DNA of 64,000 nucleotides from Caenorhabditis elegans (taxonomy: Eukaryota; Nematoda; Chromadorea; Rhabditida; Rhabditidae), in contig NC_003280.10 of the NCBI RefSeq assembly GCF_000002985.6, positions 13,760,501 through 13,824,500 on the forward strand, given 5' to 3'. Under the pieces are notes generated by a model. It had not been told where the DNA came from. It saw only the letters and a list, made by a program, of their open reading frames with translations, and ran no database searches. Shown here one piece after another: positions 31,780-46,700 of the stretch. Within the stretch, counting starts at the first letter, position 1; the number at the start of each line of letters is the position of its first letter. The position numbers and the translations under genes were made by a program.

Positions 31780-34700
31780 ATGCCTGACGCCTATATGATG
31801 GGCTCGACGGCAACGCTCAATGCTCGTCGGCAGTACAGGTGAGAATTGGGCAAAATTTAAATATTTTTAAAAATTTATAAAAATTAGCTCAATTTTACCG
31901 GCTGATATCTCGGTTGTTCCAAATTTTCACAAAAAATTGTCAACTAAAAATGTTGCCCAAAAATTTCTGAAAAATACGTCAGTTGGCAGCTTTTTAATAT
32001 TCCTAACCATTTTGGAAATTTGCTGGTTTGAAATTGGGTAGTTTTTTTTCAGGTAGAAAATATGTTCGATTAGCCTAACTTTGCCGGTTCATATCTCGGT
32101 TGGTTTTGGTTTTATCAAAAAATTGTCAACTAAGAAAAGATTTATTTAACAATTGTCTATATTTTTGTAATTAAAAGTTTATTGATATTTTCAAAATGAG
32201 CTGAGATATTAGTAGTATAAGTAGTAATGGTGCTCAAATCGGGCAAAATCAACAATATTTCGAAAAATCGCACAATTTTTAAATTGAAAAAGATATTATA
32301 TAGAACTATTACTTGTTTAATGACAATAATATTCTAACTTTAAAATTTTTTGTTACATGCCTACGTGCCTACCTCATGCCTGCCTTTCAGTTGAAGTAAT
32401 TTTTTGAATGTTCAACACTGAAACAGTGAGAAAAAAGGGACCAGGAAGTAGGGACGAGTGTAGGCCTGCCTATGAGGTATATACTGCCTGTTCATGCCTG
32501 CCTGCCTACCACCTAGTTTCTGAACATTCGTAAACTTTCCAATTAAATGTTTTGTTTAAATACCTGTTCAACTAACACTAAATATAATCAGGAATGATTT
32601 GTAAGTAGGCAAGAGTGTAGGCAAGGTGTAGGTACAAGCCGCCTTGTAGGTAGGCGTATGTCGCAGGCCTACCTATGCCTTCCTACCTACCGCCTAGTTT
32701 TTGCACATTTCTCAACTTTCCAATTAAATATTATTTTTCAAATATCTGTTCAACTAACACTGAATATAATCAGGAATATGTGTAGGCGCAGGCCGCCTTG
32801 TAGGTAGGCGTAGGTCACCTTGTAGGCAGGTAGGTAGACAATTTGTAGACATATACCTTCTTATAGACATACAGTTGGAGGCAAACTGCCAATTCAGGTT
32901 CTCTCCCGATTTCTCCCAATTTCCATTTAGCCACCCAAATGGCATGACAGTTCTCGAAACTAATTTTCTTTTTTGTTATTATATAAAATGCCTATAATTC
33001 TTTCATTTCTCGACGTGAAATCCAACGTTTCAAGTTTTCTTAAAACTGATTTTTTTAAAAATATTTTTTGTTGGAAAAATCAAAATAATAATATTCTAAC
33101 GTATTTTCCTCATTTCCAACTCTGATACTTTCCGACAAAAACAGTTTTCCGAATCCACGTTGGCATGTTTGGAGTATTTCGCAATCCAATATGTTTTATG
33201 AAGGCAAAAGGGTTAGTTTTTTAGGGTTGCGGCATGGGGAAATTTGCAGAAAAACATGTAAAATGTACTATTTTGAAGCCAAAGAAAACATCTTAAAAGT
33301 TGAAAAATAGTTCCAAAAAATTTTAAACTTTCAGATCGGTTGCATTTGGCACGTGGAAAGTGGGCGGAGCCAGGAATATGACGGAGCGAAGGTCCGAGGA
33401 GCCACTTTCAAGACTGAAATGGTTGGTTTTTGACTTTTTTTTCTTAAATTTTATCGTTTGTATGCTAAAAATGTACTGAGAATTGAAAAATAGGATATCG
33501 ATTATTTGAAACAAATTTTTTAATTCAAAAAAAAAAAATTCCGAATCGATTTTGATTTATTTCAAAATATTTTAAAATTGTGTTGGAAATTCAAAAACAA
33601 GTGGTGGTGCCAGGCTGCCCCCCATTACGGCTTGATCTACAAAAATGCGGGAATTTTTCGCCCAAAAAATGTGACGTCAGCACATTCTTAACCATGCAAA
33701 ATCAGTTGAGAACTCTTCGCGTCTCTTCTCCCGCTTTTTTTGTAGAAATATGTAGATCAAACCGAAATGAGACACTCGGACACCACGTGAAAAAGTTTAA
33801 TGTATTTAAAAATTAAAAAAAAAATTCTGTGAAAATTGAAAAACCGGAAAAATTTTTGAAAATAAAAAAAAAAAATTAAAAAAAAATTCCAAAAAAATAA
33901 ATAATTCCAGAGTATTGTTTTAAAAATTCGTTTAAAAAATCCTAAAAATTTAGAAAGTAATGAAGTTTGAAAAAATGGAATTTTTTGAAATTTCGGTAAT
34001 TTAAAAATAAATAAGTGTGAAAAAAAATCAATTTTTATAAAATTAAATTTTTTGGCAGTTTCAGCAATTTTTTTGAATGTTCTAAAACATATAAAAATCC
34101 TGAAATTGGTGGCCGAATTTTCTCCATCATCGGCCACTCTAAAAAGTTTCAAAAGTTTCGAATTCCCCCCCCCCCCCCCCCACTTCGGAACACGAAGCGC
34201 ATTTTAATGGTGGCAAATAGGATTAGGTGGATAACAATGGGATTGCCCCCGGTTGCCTGTACAATCCTCTTTTTTTCACGGCAAAAGGTAATCCCAGTAT
34301 CCCCCGATGACTGGTTTTCTCTGCGTCTCCCCCGTCCACCCTCACACTATCGGGGTCCATCCCGTACTAATTGGCCATTTCCATGCCTATTCTTCTGCTG
34401 CTGCTGCTGCAACCTGAATCTACAATTGTGTTTCATTTTTCCAGTAGTCGTACTATGTTATGTGTTCATTTCTTTATATATATATATATATATATATATT
34501 GTCTTCTCTGCCCTCTTCGTCTGAAATGAGGTGGAACCGCTCTCAAATAAAGAAGACGGTGATTGAGTGGTGGAATTGACGTGATGAATAAGGAATTTTA
34601 TGAGATTGGACCTAATTTTGTATGGAATAGGTTAAAGGGACATTAGGGGTTTTGATCTACTTGGGTTGGGGGAAAAAGAGCAATATCCTGTGAACGTCCA

Positions 34701-37700
34701 GTCCTGCCGGGCTTCGGTTTTTTTTATAGAAAAACCGAAAAACGAAAACTTTTGCTCGAAAAAGTGCAATTTCTGCTGTTTGCCCCCCGAAAATTGAAAA
34801 ATCGGAAAAAAAACGGCCCGCTACCGCCCCGCTACCGCACCGCTACCGCCCCGCTTTCGCCCCGCTACCGCCCCGCTACCGCACCGCTACCGCACCGGCA
34901 GTCTCTAAGTCGCTCATAGACTCTTAGTAACACTCTCAGACCTTTACAGTACCCTCTTTCCCCAAAAGTAAATCAAATTTCCCTCCCAAGCCAATTTCAA
35001 TCGTCCCCAATCACATTCTGCAAAACGGATGAAGATCTGAATGGACAGTGTCAGATAATCATCGTCGTCATCTCAAGTTAAAAAGTGCGCGCCTCCTCCA
35101 CCATCACCATTTTGTCCTTGAATTTGAAAATCTAACGGGGATGGTGAAAACGTCTCAAGGTTGTTGGATGTGCAGCTTAATTAGGGGAGCATGAAGGACG
35201 TGTGAATGTTGCCAGGCGTGCTCGGTCATGTGGCACTGATTCGGATGATATTTGAATTTTTCAAATCAATACAGTACTACTTTCGAATTCCCCGCCAAAT
35301 TCTCCCACATAAAAGTTTCATATTTTTGCAATAATGTGTTCAATTGATGGCATATGCACACACAAAGTGAAAAGCACACACACACATATGACAGACCACC
35401 TCCCTTTTTAAAAAGTGAAACACTTTCACTCGCCCCGAAGACCGTTCGTTTCCCCCTATCCACCACCCAAACAAAAAGCGAGACAAACAATGAAACTTGA
35501 GCCCCCCCTCCTCTCTTGAGCCTCTCGGTTTGGAGCATTTTTATTCGAAATCCTTCTAATCGGCCCCGCATTAGTTCACTAATTGAGCTGACTGGGAAAG
35601 GAAATGGATCGTATTTCGGTGTTTTTTTCGGGAAAAATCGAGATTGACTTGGCTTTTTTCTAGGTCAATATATGTTTTCCTATGATTTTTTAAGGCACCG
35701 TCCAAAAATGACCTTCTTGACTGGGCCCGTTCAGGCTTATTTTTAGCTACGTTTATATTTGTCCAATTTTAAAAAAATTGTTTCCTTTTTGTAATCAAAA
35801 TTCTTGATTTTTCTGGAATTTCTTTTTTCTCTCATCCTCTCCTCGCCCAACCTCGGCCTAATCCGAAGCATAAGTCTAAGCCTAAGCCTAAGCTTAGGCC
35901 TAAGCCTAAGCCCAAGCCTACGCATAAGCCTAAGCCTAAGCCTGAGCCTAAGCTTAAGCCTAAGCCTAAGCCTAAGCCTAAGACTAAGCCTAAGCCCAAG
36001 CCCAAGCCTACGCCTAAGCCTAAGCCTAAACCTGAGCCTAAGCAAAAGCCAAAGCTTAAGCCTAAACCTAAGCCTAAGACTGAGCCTTAGCCTAAGCTTA
36101 AGCCTGAGCCTAAGCCTAAGCCTGATCCTAGGCCTAAGCCTAGGCCTAAGCCTAGGCCTAAGCCTAGGCCTAAGACTAAACCTAAACCTAAGCCTAAGCC
36201 TATGCCTATGCCTAAGCCTCGTCACCCGGGCCTGTCCAGATGCTTTATCTAGGACCATGTTTGTCGAAGTATAGCCCGAATTGTGCCCGGAAGTTGTCCC
36301 TCTAGACTTTGCCGGACACCCCGTAAATCTACACAAAAATGTAGATTTACGTGAAGGGTGGTAGCAACCCATCTATTGACAATTGTTAAGCGTATGTTTG
36401 CGAGAGCATCTTTTCAAGTGCCCATCGGCTTCCCCCTCCTCATATTTATCTCTTCATTAACTACCAGTTTCAAGCTGCCACGTCACTGGATTTCCTTTTT
36501 TCCATTAATTTTCTAGTCGTAACTCAAGTTGACACCTACAATTTCATGAGAAGAAGCTGGGGACGAAGTTTCCGGTTTTCGGCGTCTTTTTTAGTACATG
36601 TACCACACACCGGAAAGGATGCTGAAGCCCATTTTATGAAATTGGATTTGAAGTTTCTGTGCTTCTTGAAGGATTTTTAAGGTGTACTGGCTCCCAAAAT
36701 ACCTGAACTTTGTGCACCAGAAATCTCGCAAAAAAGTTATCTTTCAATTTTTTTCACCGATTTTTGATCTTTTTCCACATTCCCCAGTATCTTTTTGTTT
36801 GGGTGGGTTCAGCTATTTCCTCCGATCTCTCTGTGCTGTCTGATAGGAGATTTGTCACTCACATCTGTCAATAGGTTTCTTTATTTTGTGCATGTTTGAG
36901 GGTGATTTTTGCGGATTTTTAGTGAGAAATTTGGGTTTAAATATGCTTGATTCAGTTTAGATGTCTGAAAATTTAATTTAAACATTAAAAAAAAACCCGA
37001 ATTGCAAGTTATTTTGGAAGGTTTTAAGTATGAAATTATGGAATTTTTTCTCAATTTCCTGCGAAAAAAATTTTTTTGTTCGGTAAAAAATTTATTCATC
37101 TACGAATTGTGTAAATTATTTTAAGATTTGGAGATTAAAAGTTAAATTTTTGAAACCAAAAAAAATTGCCTGCCTACCTACGCCGGTCTCGTGCCGGTTT
37201 GCCATTTTGCCGGAAATGTTGATTTTCGACAAACTGCCAATTTGCCGTTTGCCGAACATGAATTTGCCGGAAGTTTTTAGAGGGATTTTTTGTAAGATTG
37301 AAACGCTTGAAACTGTGCCTTTTTGAAATTTTTCCCGTTTTCTTTATAATGAAATATTTAGATATTTTCATAGAATTTGTTAATTTTCAAAATAGATGTA
37401 GGAATATTCATACAATTTTGCCAAGTAAAATAGAAATTCTAAAATTTCCAAAAAAATGTGCATAACCTCCATTCGCCAAAGATTTTCAGCAATTGCCATT
37501 TTTCCGGCAAATTCGGCAAATAGGCAATCTACCGGTTTGCCCAATTGCCGGTTTGCCGAAAATTCTGTAGAACATCAATTTGCCGCTTCTGCCTACCTAG
37601 CCTTTTTTCAGAATTATTTTTTTAAAGATATTGAAAAATATATTCTGAAAAATCAGAACATTTTGATGAGCCTAATTTAATACAACTTTATCGAAAATAT

Positions 37701-40700
37701 GGAAATTCAAGATTTTTAGAAAATTCCCAAGCTTTTCAAGACATTTTTCCCTTATCTCCCGGCTCTTTTGGAGCATCTTTCAATAAGCATATTTCGGGTA
37801 AAGTGTACCATATGCTGTTTGCAATTGTATATACATACACACACACATTGACTTATATGTGGTGAGAAGCCTCCGTCTGCTCAGTGCTCGCGGATTTGTG
37901 CTCGCGGAGCCCCCTCCCGCAGCCGGTTATGTCCTTTGACGGCAATTGTTTTTGTGTATGTCAGCCCCCTGTCAATTTTCCAGTTGGATTTTGACAGTTT
38001 TGATTCGTTTTGAAAAAAGCTGAGTAAATAGTGAGATCTCTGTCAAATTGGACACCTTTTGCTCACTTTTCCGTTTACCTTTTTTAACTTTTGGGAAAAT
38101 ATTTTTGCAAGATTTTGAGCTAGATCTATGTGAAATTAAATAAATTTGAGCATAAATTTGAACCTTTTGAGCCTAAAAAATTCAAATTTGAAGCTCGTTG
38201 ATAGACAAAAAATCCGCTAAATTTTTTCCCTAAAATTTGGATTTCCCGCAGGTTTTTTTTTAATTTGAAATCTATCAATTTTTTCTTGAAATTTTATGAA
38301 TCTAAGCAAAAAAATTTTCCGAAAATTTGAATTTCCCGCCAAGTTTATTTTCAAAAAATTTAAAAAACCTACCAATTTTTTTCCAAAAATGTTGAAATCC
38401 AAGCCAACCTTAAATTTCTTGCTCAACATTATTCTCAAAAAATTAGGATTTACTGCCAAAAATTTTCTTGAAAAATTTTGAACTTCCTGCCATTTTTTTT
38501 TTCGAAAAAGATTTAATTTTCTGCTTAAATCTTTTCTCAAGAAAATTTGAGTTTGCCGCAAAATTTTTTTGCCAAAAATTTGAATTTTATGTCTATAATT
38601 TTCTTGAAAAAATTCAAAATCCCGCCAAATTTTCCCCGAAAAATTTAAATTTCCCGCTAAATTGTTTTGCCAAAAATCCAAATTTTTAAGAAATTTGGAA
38701 GTTTGCCAACGCTCTCATTGAAAAAAAATCTTTAATAAATGTACATCTGGACAATAATTTTTCTCTCTCAAATTTTTTTTCGAAAATTGAAAATTGACAC
38801 ACATGTAATGTGATATATCTCTATTTCCATCATGCTCTCATCAATAATTTGACTCTTCTTCTCGCTTTTGACATGAGAGTTATTTATGGCGTGTGCTCCT
38901 TCCCTACCCCCATCTGCTTCTTCTCTCCCAAAAATAATCGTCATTTCCTGGGTGGTGGTGGTGGTAAATTTCAATTTCTTTTCTTATCTCAACTCTCCAA
39001 TCAGTTTCATTTACTCCTACGACCAATAAACATTTATGTGAACACTTTTTTTTCTGGCTCTTTATCTCTCGGGCTACTCCCCCCACATTTCCCCTATTTG
39101 AGCATTGGGAAAAACTTCCGGTGCTGCTGCTCTCCGCGGAGCAGCAGCAGATTCTCGAGGACTTCTGCCGCTGCTCTGACAAGATTTTGAACACAGACAG
39201 ATTTTTTGTTTGGAGCACACTTTTTGACATTTAGCTGGCTCATTGGGTTCAAATCAAAAGATTTTCTGAAAAGTTGAAAAATTCAAATAGGTAATTTTTG
39301 GAAGTTAAAAAAATTGGGCAATTTTTCAAAATCTACCAATTTACCAAAATTTGACATTTTGTTAAAATTTGGCAATTTTCCATAATTTGACAATTATTAA
39401 TTTTCAAAATTTACCAATTTACCAAAATTTCCCAAGTTCCCAAAATTTACCAAAATTGGGCAATTTACCAAAATTTACCAAAATTTACCAATTTTCCAAA
39501 ATTTACCAATTTACCAAAATTTACCAATTTACCAAAATTTACCAATTTTCCGAAATTTACCAATTTACCAAAATTTACCAATTTACCAAAATTTACCAAT
39601 TTTCCAAAATTTACCAATTTACCAAAATTTACCAATTTTCCAAAATTTACCAATTTACCAAAATTTACCAAAATTGGGCAATTTACCAAAATTTACCAAT
39701 TTACCAAAATTTACCAATTTACCAAAATTTACCAATTTTCCAAAATTTACCAATTTACCAAAATTTACCAATTTTCCAAAATTTACCAATTTACCAAAAT
39801 TTACCAAAATTGGGCAATTTACCAAAATTTACCAATTTACCAAAATTTGGCAATTTACCAAAACTGGGCAATTTACCAAAATTTACCAATTTACCAAAAT
39901 TTACCAATTTTCCAAAATTTACCAATTTACCAAAATTTACCAATTTTCCAAAATTTACCAATTTACCAAAATTTACCAAAATTGGGCAATTTACCAAAAT
40001 TTACCAATTTACCAAAATTTGGCAATTTACCAAAACTGGGCAATTTACCAAAATTTACCAATTTACCAAAATTTACCAATTTTCCAAAATTTACCAATTT
40101 ACCAAAATTTACCAATTTTCCAAAATTTACCAATTTACCAAAATTTACCAAAATTGGGCAATTTACCAAAATTTACCAATTTACCAAAATTTACCAATTT
40201 TCCAAAATTTGGCAATTTTCCAAAACTTACCAAAATTTGCCAATTTTGTTTGAAGTTGTTTCTGACATTTAGCGGGCTTATTGGGTTCAGAAAATTTTTT
40301 TTTAATTCTCTAAAAAATCAAAAACCACAAATCCTGATCGCTTTTCCAGAAGTTTTCAATTGTTTTCAGCCAAATTTTTAATAGCCTTCTAACATATCAA
40401 ACAGCTGATCTAGGGGGGCCCATGTCAAAAATGTCTCAGAAAACAGCTGTTAGAATTGAAAAATTGATAGATCTAGAAAAAATCGGTTTTTTGCCAGTTT
40501 TAAAAATAGATTAAACATTATTTTGAAGTTTTTTAAATTGAAAACTTACAATCAAATTATTTGTTTTTTTAATTAAAAAAAAATTAATAAAAAAATTTTG
40601 AAACAGTTTTTTGTTTCCCGATAAAAGCCGTATTTTTGACTAAACTTTTAGACCAAAAATCATTACACCAATTTGTTTATAAATTCTTCAGGAAATGACC

Positions 40701-43700
40701 ACCACTCTCTAATCCTCATGTTCCCACTGAAAAATTGATTTCTTGACTTGTTAATCCGCTTTGCCAAGTGTTTTTTTTTAATCTAAAGTCAATTTTCTCA
40801 CCAAATTGCAATGTTGAAAAGTTCAATTTTGTCATTTTTCTTGAGTAGTCGTGTGGAGAAATGTTTTTCAATATTCTGGTAATTTTCAGGAACTTTTGGA
40901 ATTTTTAAAAATAGTCTAGAAACTTCTGGAAGTCTATAGAATCTTTTGGAAATTTTATGAAAATTCATTTCGATTTTTAGAAATTTCCAGAAGTTTCTAG
41001 GATTTTTTAAAAGAAATTTTCAAAAAATTCCTAACAATTACTGAACCTTCGATAACATTCTGGATACTTCTGGAAACTTAAAACAATTTTTTTTTAATTT
41101 CTGAAATATTCTAGAAACTTCTGGAAATATCTAAAAATTGAAATGAATTTTCAGAAAATGAACTCTTAAAAATATATTGGAAACTCCTAGAAACTTACAA
41201 CAGTTTTTAGGTTTTTTGGAAATTTCTGAAATGTTTAGAAAATTTTTTTTTAAGAAAACTAGAAGTGCAAAAAATTTCTGAAAATTTTGGATACATTCTA
41301 GTACTTTTAAAAAATTTTTACAACCTTTCAGCAGTTACTAGAAAGTCATCAAAAATTTTTAGAAACTCATAAAACTTTTTGGAAAATTTAAAAATTGCTC
41401 TGATTTTTATTTGAAATTTAAACATTTCCAAAATGTTTTAAATGTTTGCCTCAAAACCCATACATATTAATATGCCTTCTCATAATTCAAAACCTTCCAA
41501 TTCCCAAAAAAACTCAATCAAAATTCCCTGCTATTTCAGTTCATCACCAGAACTACACCATCTGTCAACAGTAGCAGCAACAGCATCAGAAAGAGGATCT
41601 CAGTTAACTGCCACCTCATCCACCCTAGGACCGTCAACTCTTCTCAGTGTCGATAAACGTCATAGTCGTCTTGGAGAGAGCAGTCCGAATTTGTCCCGTA
41701 TTCACCATACTCACACACAGTTATCACTAGGTACGGTCGGAAAAATTTATTTAAAAATTTCAGAAAATTATCAATAAAAAAAACTAGAATTTTTGTGAAA
41801 AATTGAGCAGATAAATTTGGAATTATTGAGTCAAACAATTATGAAAAATATTAAAAACTTTATTTTATTTTTTATGGCTTTTTGAAGAACTATTTTTTTC
41901 TAATTTTTTAATTTTTCTTCAAATTTAAAGACGTTTTTCAAAAAAAATTATGTTTTTGTCTTGAAATTCGGAATTTTTTCCTAGAAAATTTAGTTGAATT
42001 TCAAAATTTTCAAGAATTAATAGTAAATATTTTTTTAATTTTTAAAATATTTTTAATTTTTAAAAATTTGGTTTTACTTTTACTTTTTTGGATAAAAAAT
42101 TATTTTTTAATTGTTGTAATTGAAAATTAAATTAAATTTTAAGAAATTACCTTGACCGTTACATTTTTAAAATTTAGTTTAATGTTTAATTTTTTTTAAA
42201 TTAAATTGAATTTATAATTTTTGAAATAAATTTCTTACTATTAGTATAGGTTTAAATCAAGGGCGATAAACGATTTTTTTCCGGCTAATTGGCAAATCGG
42301 CAAACCAGCAATTTGCCGATTTGCCGAAGTTGTCGACAAAAAAATTGCCGAACAGAAATTGCCGCCACTCCTAATTTGAATCTTCTAATATAAAAATGTA
42401 TTCCAAACTGAAAATGAGCACAAAATCGCCTCCGAAATATACAAATTAATCCGGCAAACTCCAAATTTTCCAACAAAAAATGGGCAAAAGGTGTGATTTT
42501 CCTCCTGGCGATCTGCTAGCGATTGTTATCTCGGAATGCCAATAAGCCATCAGAAAAAACACAAAGGCTTTTACGATGTTACAACCTATCCCCCCTCCAA
42601 TCTCAATTTCCCGATCCCTTATCTCGTTCACTTCTTCCAAATGACCGCCACGTATTCCAAAAATCCGATCCAAAATCTAATCAGTAATATGTTTAGGTCT
42701 TCCTAACAAAATGAACCAAACGAATGATTTCTTCTCAAGCACGGAATATTGTCAGTATGTCTGCAGTCGCGAGGATATTGGTGAGGGTTTTTCGATTTTT
42801 TTTTTGGAAACAAAATTGCAATTTTTGGGGAGTCCAGGCTTTGGACTAATTTACCTTTGAGCATTATTTAAGAAATTTAATTATGGAGTGCGCGTGCAAA
42901 TTGTGTTAAAAATTCGAAAAAAAACACAGAAAAAAATTATATAAATAAGTTTTTTTTTCGTAGAAAAAACCCGCTAAACTTGTAAAAGCAATATCTTTTA
43001 AACTGAAATTTTTTTTTGATAGTGTTGTGAATTTTTTGCCCGATATGGCAGGAAATAGCATATATATATATTTTTTTTTTTCAATTCTACAAAAAACATT
43101 TTTTTTTTCGAAATTTGAAAAAAAAATCCTAAAAAATTCAGAATTATAATATAAATTTTGATAGATAAATTGGTAACTTTGGGAATTCCGGGAATTTTTT
43201 CCTTTTTTCCATAATCCTCCTTACCCCCCGCGTGGAACATTTGAATTTCCGCGCCCTCCAGGAAAATCTCGTTTCTTTACTACACATATTCGACCAGGGG
43301 CGTTTCTATACATATTCTCATATGAATAGGTAATTTCTTCATTCAAATCTCTATTCAAATCCCCCATTCTCGCCATCCGGTCTAATGTTCCGATTCTCGG
43401 CATTTCTAATTTTTTTTCTTTTTGTATGAAAAAAAGTTTAGGAATCTGACCATCTAGCTTGCGTCAATGAATGCTGACTAATGAAAATTTTGTGAATGAG
43501 CGTATTGTTTTTTTCTTTGAATTTTTTTTTGTGTTGCCCACACAGTATCATTTTCTCATTTATTCTTGGGAATGAAGTTATTTTTTTTCAGAGTTTGAGG
43601 ATTTTTTTTTGAATTTTTTAGCTCTTCAAACTACTTTAAAAATTGACTACTAAATTTTACTAATTTTTGCGAGAAAAAAACGGTACCCAGGGACACATTT

Positions 43701-46700
43701 TTTTTCTGGGGTACTGTAATTCCAAACTTTGCGGAATTTTTATCGAATTTTTAAGACTAATTTTTTTTTCAAAGAAAATAAACGCATAAGTTCGTGGCAG
43801 CGAAAAAACAAAATCATTTTCAAAAAATGTAAATTTTTATTTTTTTAAATTTTTATTTAATTCTACGGGCGCTTTTTTTCCATTTCTCAACAAATGCTAA
43901 TTTAATTTCTAATTTACGGTCAAGTTATTCACAATTTTTTTTACAAGTTTTTGAGTGAATTTCGAGTTAAAAAAAATAAACAAATCTAACTATAAAATTA
44001 ACCATTTTAGAGGAGTTTCAAAATTGTGATTTTTTGCCATAAATTGCCATTTTTGCCACTTTTTAATAGTTTTTGATGGGTTTAACCTAGATTTTCTGAG
44101 TTCAGCATACCCGAATTACCCGTTTACAACAAATTTAGACAACTTGCTATTTTTGGCCAATTTTTTTTTCAGCCATCTAATGACTGTCCTTTTTTTTTGG
44201 GCAAAAAAATAATTATTCTGAAAACGTTCGAAATTATCACAAACTGGAAAAGGGCAATTTTTTACTGTTTGCAGATCAATTTTGAGTTCTCTAACTATAA
44301 AATTAACCATTTTAGAGCCGTTTCAAAATTGTGATTTTTTGCCATAAATTGCCATTTTTGCCACTTTTTAATAGTTTTTGATGGGTTTAACCTAGATTTT
44401 CTGAGTTCAGCATACGCGAATTACCCGTTTTCAACAAAATCAGACAACTTTTTATTTTTGCCCAAATTTTTTTCAGCCATTAATGACTGTACTTTTTTTG
44501 GACAAAAAAATAATTTTTTGAAATTGTACAAAACCATTAATAATTAAAAAAGGTGCTTAGAACTGAAAACTGATAAAAAGAAAAGAGTTTCATGGTTCTA
44601 TGGTTCACTGCGGAATTTCAAAAAGTGCAATTTTTATTTGTTGAACATGTTTAGTAATATTTTTTGGGCAAAAAATTAATTTTTCTGAAAACGTTCGAAA
44701 CTACTGGAAATTGAACAAGGGCAAATTTTTAGTGTTTGCAGATCAATTTTGAGTCCTCTAACTATAAAATGAACCATTTTAGAGTGGGTTCAAAATTGTG
44801 AATTTTACAATAAATTGCCTATTATAACATTATAAAATCTCCAATATTTCGAAAAAAAAAACTTTTTTTTTGCCAAAGCTATATCCAGTTAGCCATTGCC
44901 CATCTAATCCGTCATTCTTTTTACTTTTCTTACCTTCAAATGTATCTTCCGTCCTTCAAACCTTTCGCCCGGTTTTAGTTTTCATCCTCCCTCCCCAATT
45001 CTCAGATTTTCTCAACCATTCCGCAGTTTTCTTTTTTTTTTTCGAAAATCTGCTGGCCATAGCTTCTGCTTCAAATCAGGTACACCTGATTGGAATTCAG
45101 CGCAGAAGGCGAAAAAAATCCCATTTTATAATACTTAACACATACCTTTTACCCCCATTAACTTGTACCACAACCTCTTGACATGTCGAATGCTGGCACT
45201 TGAGATTGGTGTAAAAATTGCTTTTTTCCTTCGAGATTTGTTCTTTCTGTGAACATATATTTGTATTTTTATGTGGAAAAATAGGTTTTAGTGAAAGTTT
45301 TGATTTTTTACATTTTTTTTTTTTTTGAAATTTCCGTCTATTTCAAATCTTATTTCAAAAAACCCATAATAACACAGAAAATTATTTTTCACTCTAAAAT
45401 TTATATTGAAAATCAAAATATCCAATTATTTTTTTGTAAAAAATTTACAAATTAAAAAGTTCAGAAGTTACAAAAAATTAAAAATTAAAAAAAACATTTT
45501 TATTGAAAAATTGGGTTTGCGAAAAATTAAGCTAAATTTTAAATTTATTCTCGAAACTCTTGAAAATTAATAAGCCTAGGGGGGGGGGCCTCAGGCCTAA
45601 TCCTAAGCCTGAGCCTGAGCCTGAGCCTAAGCCTAAACTTAAGGCTAACCCTAAGTTAAGGCCTAAGCATGAGCCTAAGAATGAGCCTAAGCCTTAGCCT
45701 ACGCCTTAGCCTACGCCTAGGCCTAAGCCTAAGCCTAAGCCTAAGCTCAAGCCTAAGCCTAAGCCTAAGCTCAAGCCTAAGCCTAAGCCTAAGCCTAAGT
45801 GAATTGTTTTTATCTGTAATACAATTTTCACAACAAAAAAACATCCAACTTAGTGTTTTTAATACTTTGAGCTTCTTCTCCCTTCTTTCCCAAAAAAAAA
45901 AACCAAAAATGTGCTCCGTGAGCACTAATCTCCAAATGCAAACACCTCGGCGGTCTGGTCACTTGTGATTTTTCTTTTCTCTCACTTTTTTTTTAACTTA
46001 ACAGTTTACGTCAAGAGCTCCCCTGCTTGTGTGCTCCGCGGGAGTTCAGAGCCAAAGTTTTTTGTTTTTTCTTGTTGGATTTCTGCTTTTTGAGTGATTT
46101 GAACTCCTTTTATCCGCCGTTAGATTTTAGGTTTAGGGGCTCAATGAGCAAGAGATTCAGCTGATAATATCAAATAAAATTGGGAGAACAAATATAAAGA
46201 TTTTTCGGATTTTCCATTGGATTAATTGGTTTGGAGTTTGGTCTAGGAAAGATTTGAAATGGCATAAGGCCTGCTGAAAAAATTAAATTTGCAAAAAAAA
46301 TCGCGCAAAAATTATATTTTTTAAAAACATTTGAAATTGGTGTCAAAATTATTTTTTAATTGTTCTTCCAATTTTCTGAACTCAGAGAATTTCACTCATT
46401 TTTTTGGATGTTTTTTTCTGAAGTTTTCAAAAATAAGTTTTTGGAAAAGAACATAATTTTCACAATTTTTTTGAACTTTTTTTCTTAAAAAAAGGCAAGT
46501 AAATTTCTAATATTCAAAAATGATATAAAGAAAACGGGAAAAAAAATTTCAAAAATACACAGTTTTAAGTTTTTTCCGTTTTTCAAAAAAATCGTCAAAT
46601 GGCCGAAGATGAAAATTTCTGGCAAACTGGCAATTTGCCGAAAATCAAAATTTCCGGCAAACTGACAAACCGGCAATTTGCCAAAAATCAAAATTTCTGG

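Noticed and set aside
31839-33335. Splicing of exon 31780-31838 into the exon at 33145
   Set aside because: The frame would then exit in phase 0 and meet a stop in the exon at 41540.
35743-36372. Long open frames of Ser-Leu and Arg-Leu repeats on both strands
   Set aside because: They are translations of the GCCTAA hexamer array; a 6-bp unit gives dipeptide repeats in any stop-free frame. The same applies at 45656-45968 and 49139-49543.
38810-39190. 126-codon frame with GGGGG and SSSR stretches
   Set aside because: Arises from GGT and GCA simple repeats, and an equally long frame lies on the other strand.
39369-40381. 294- and 235-codon open frames with (IYQNLP)n-type repeats
   Set aside because: Produced by the 12/13-bp satellite; they overlap in different frames and have no complex sequence.
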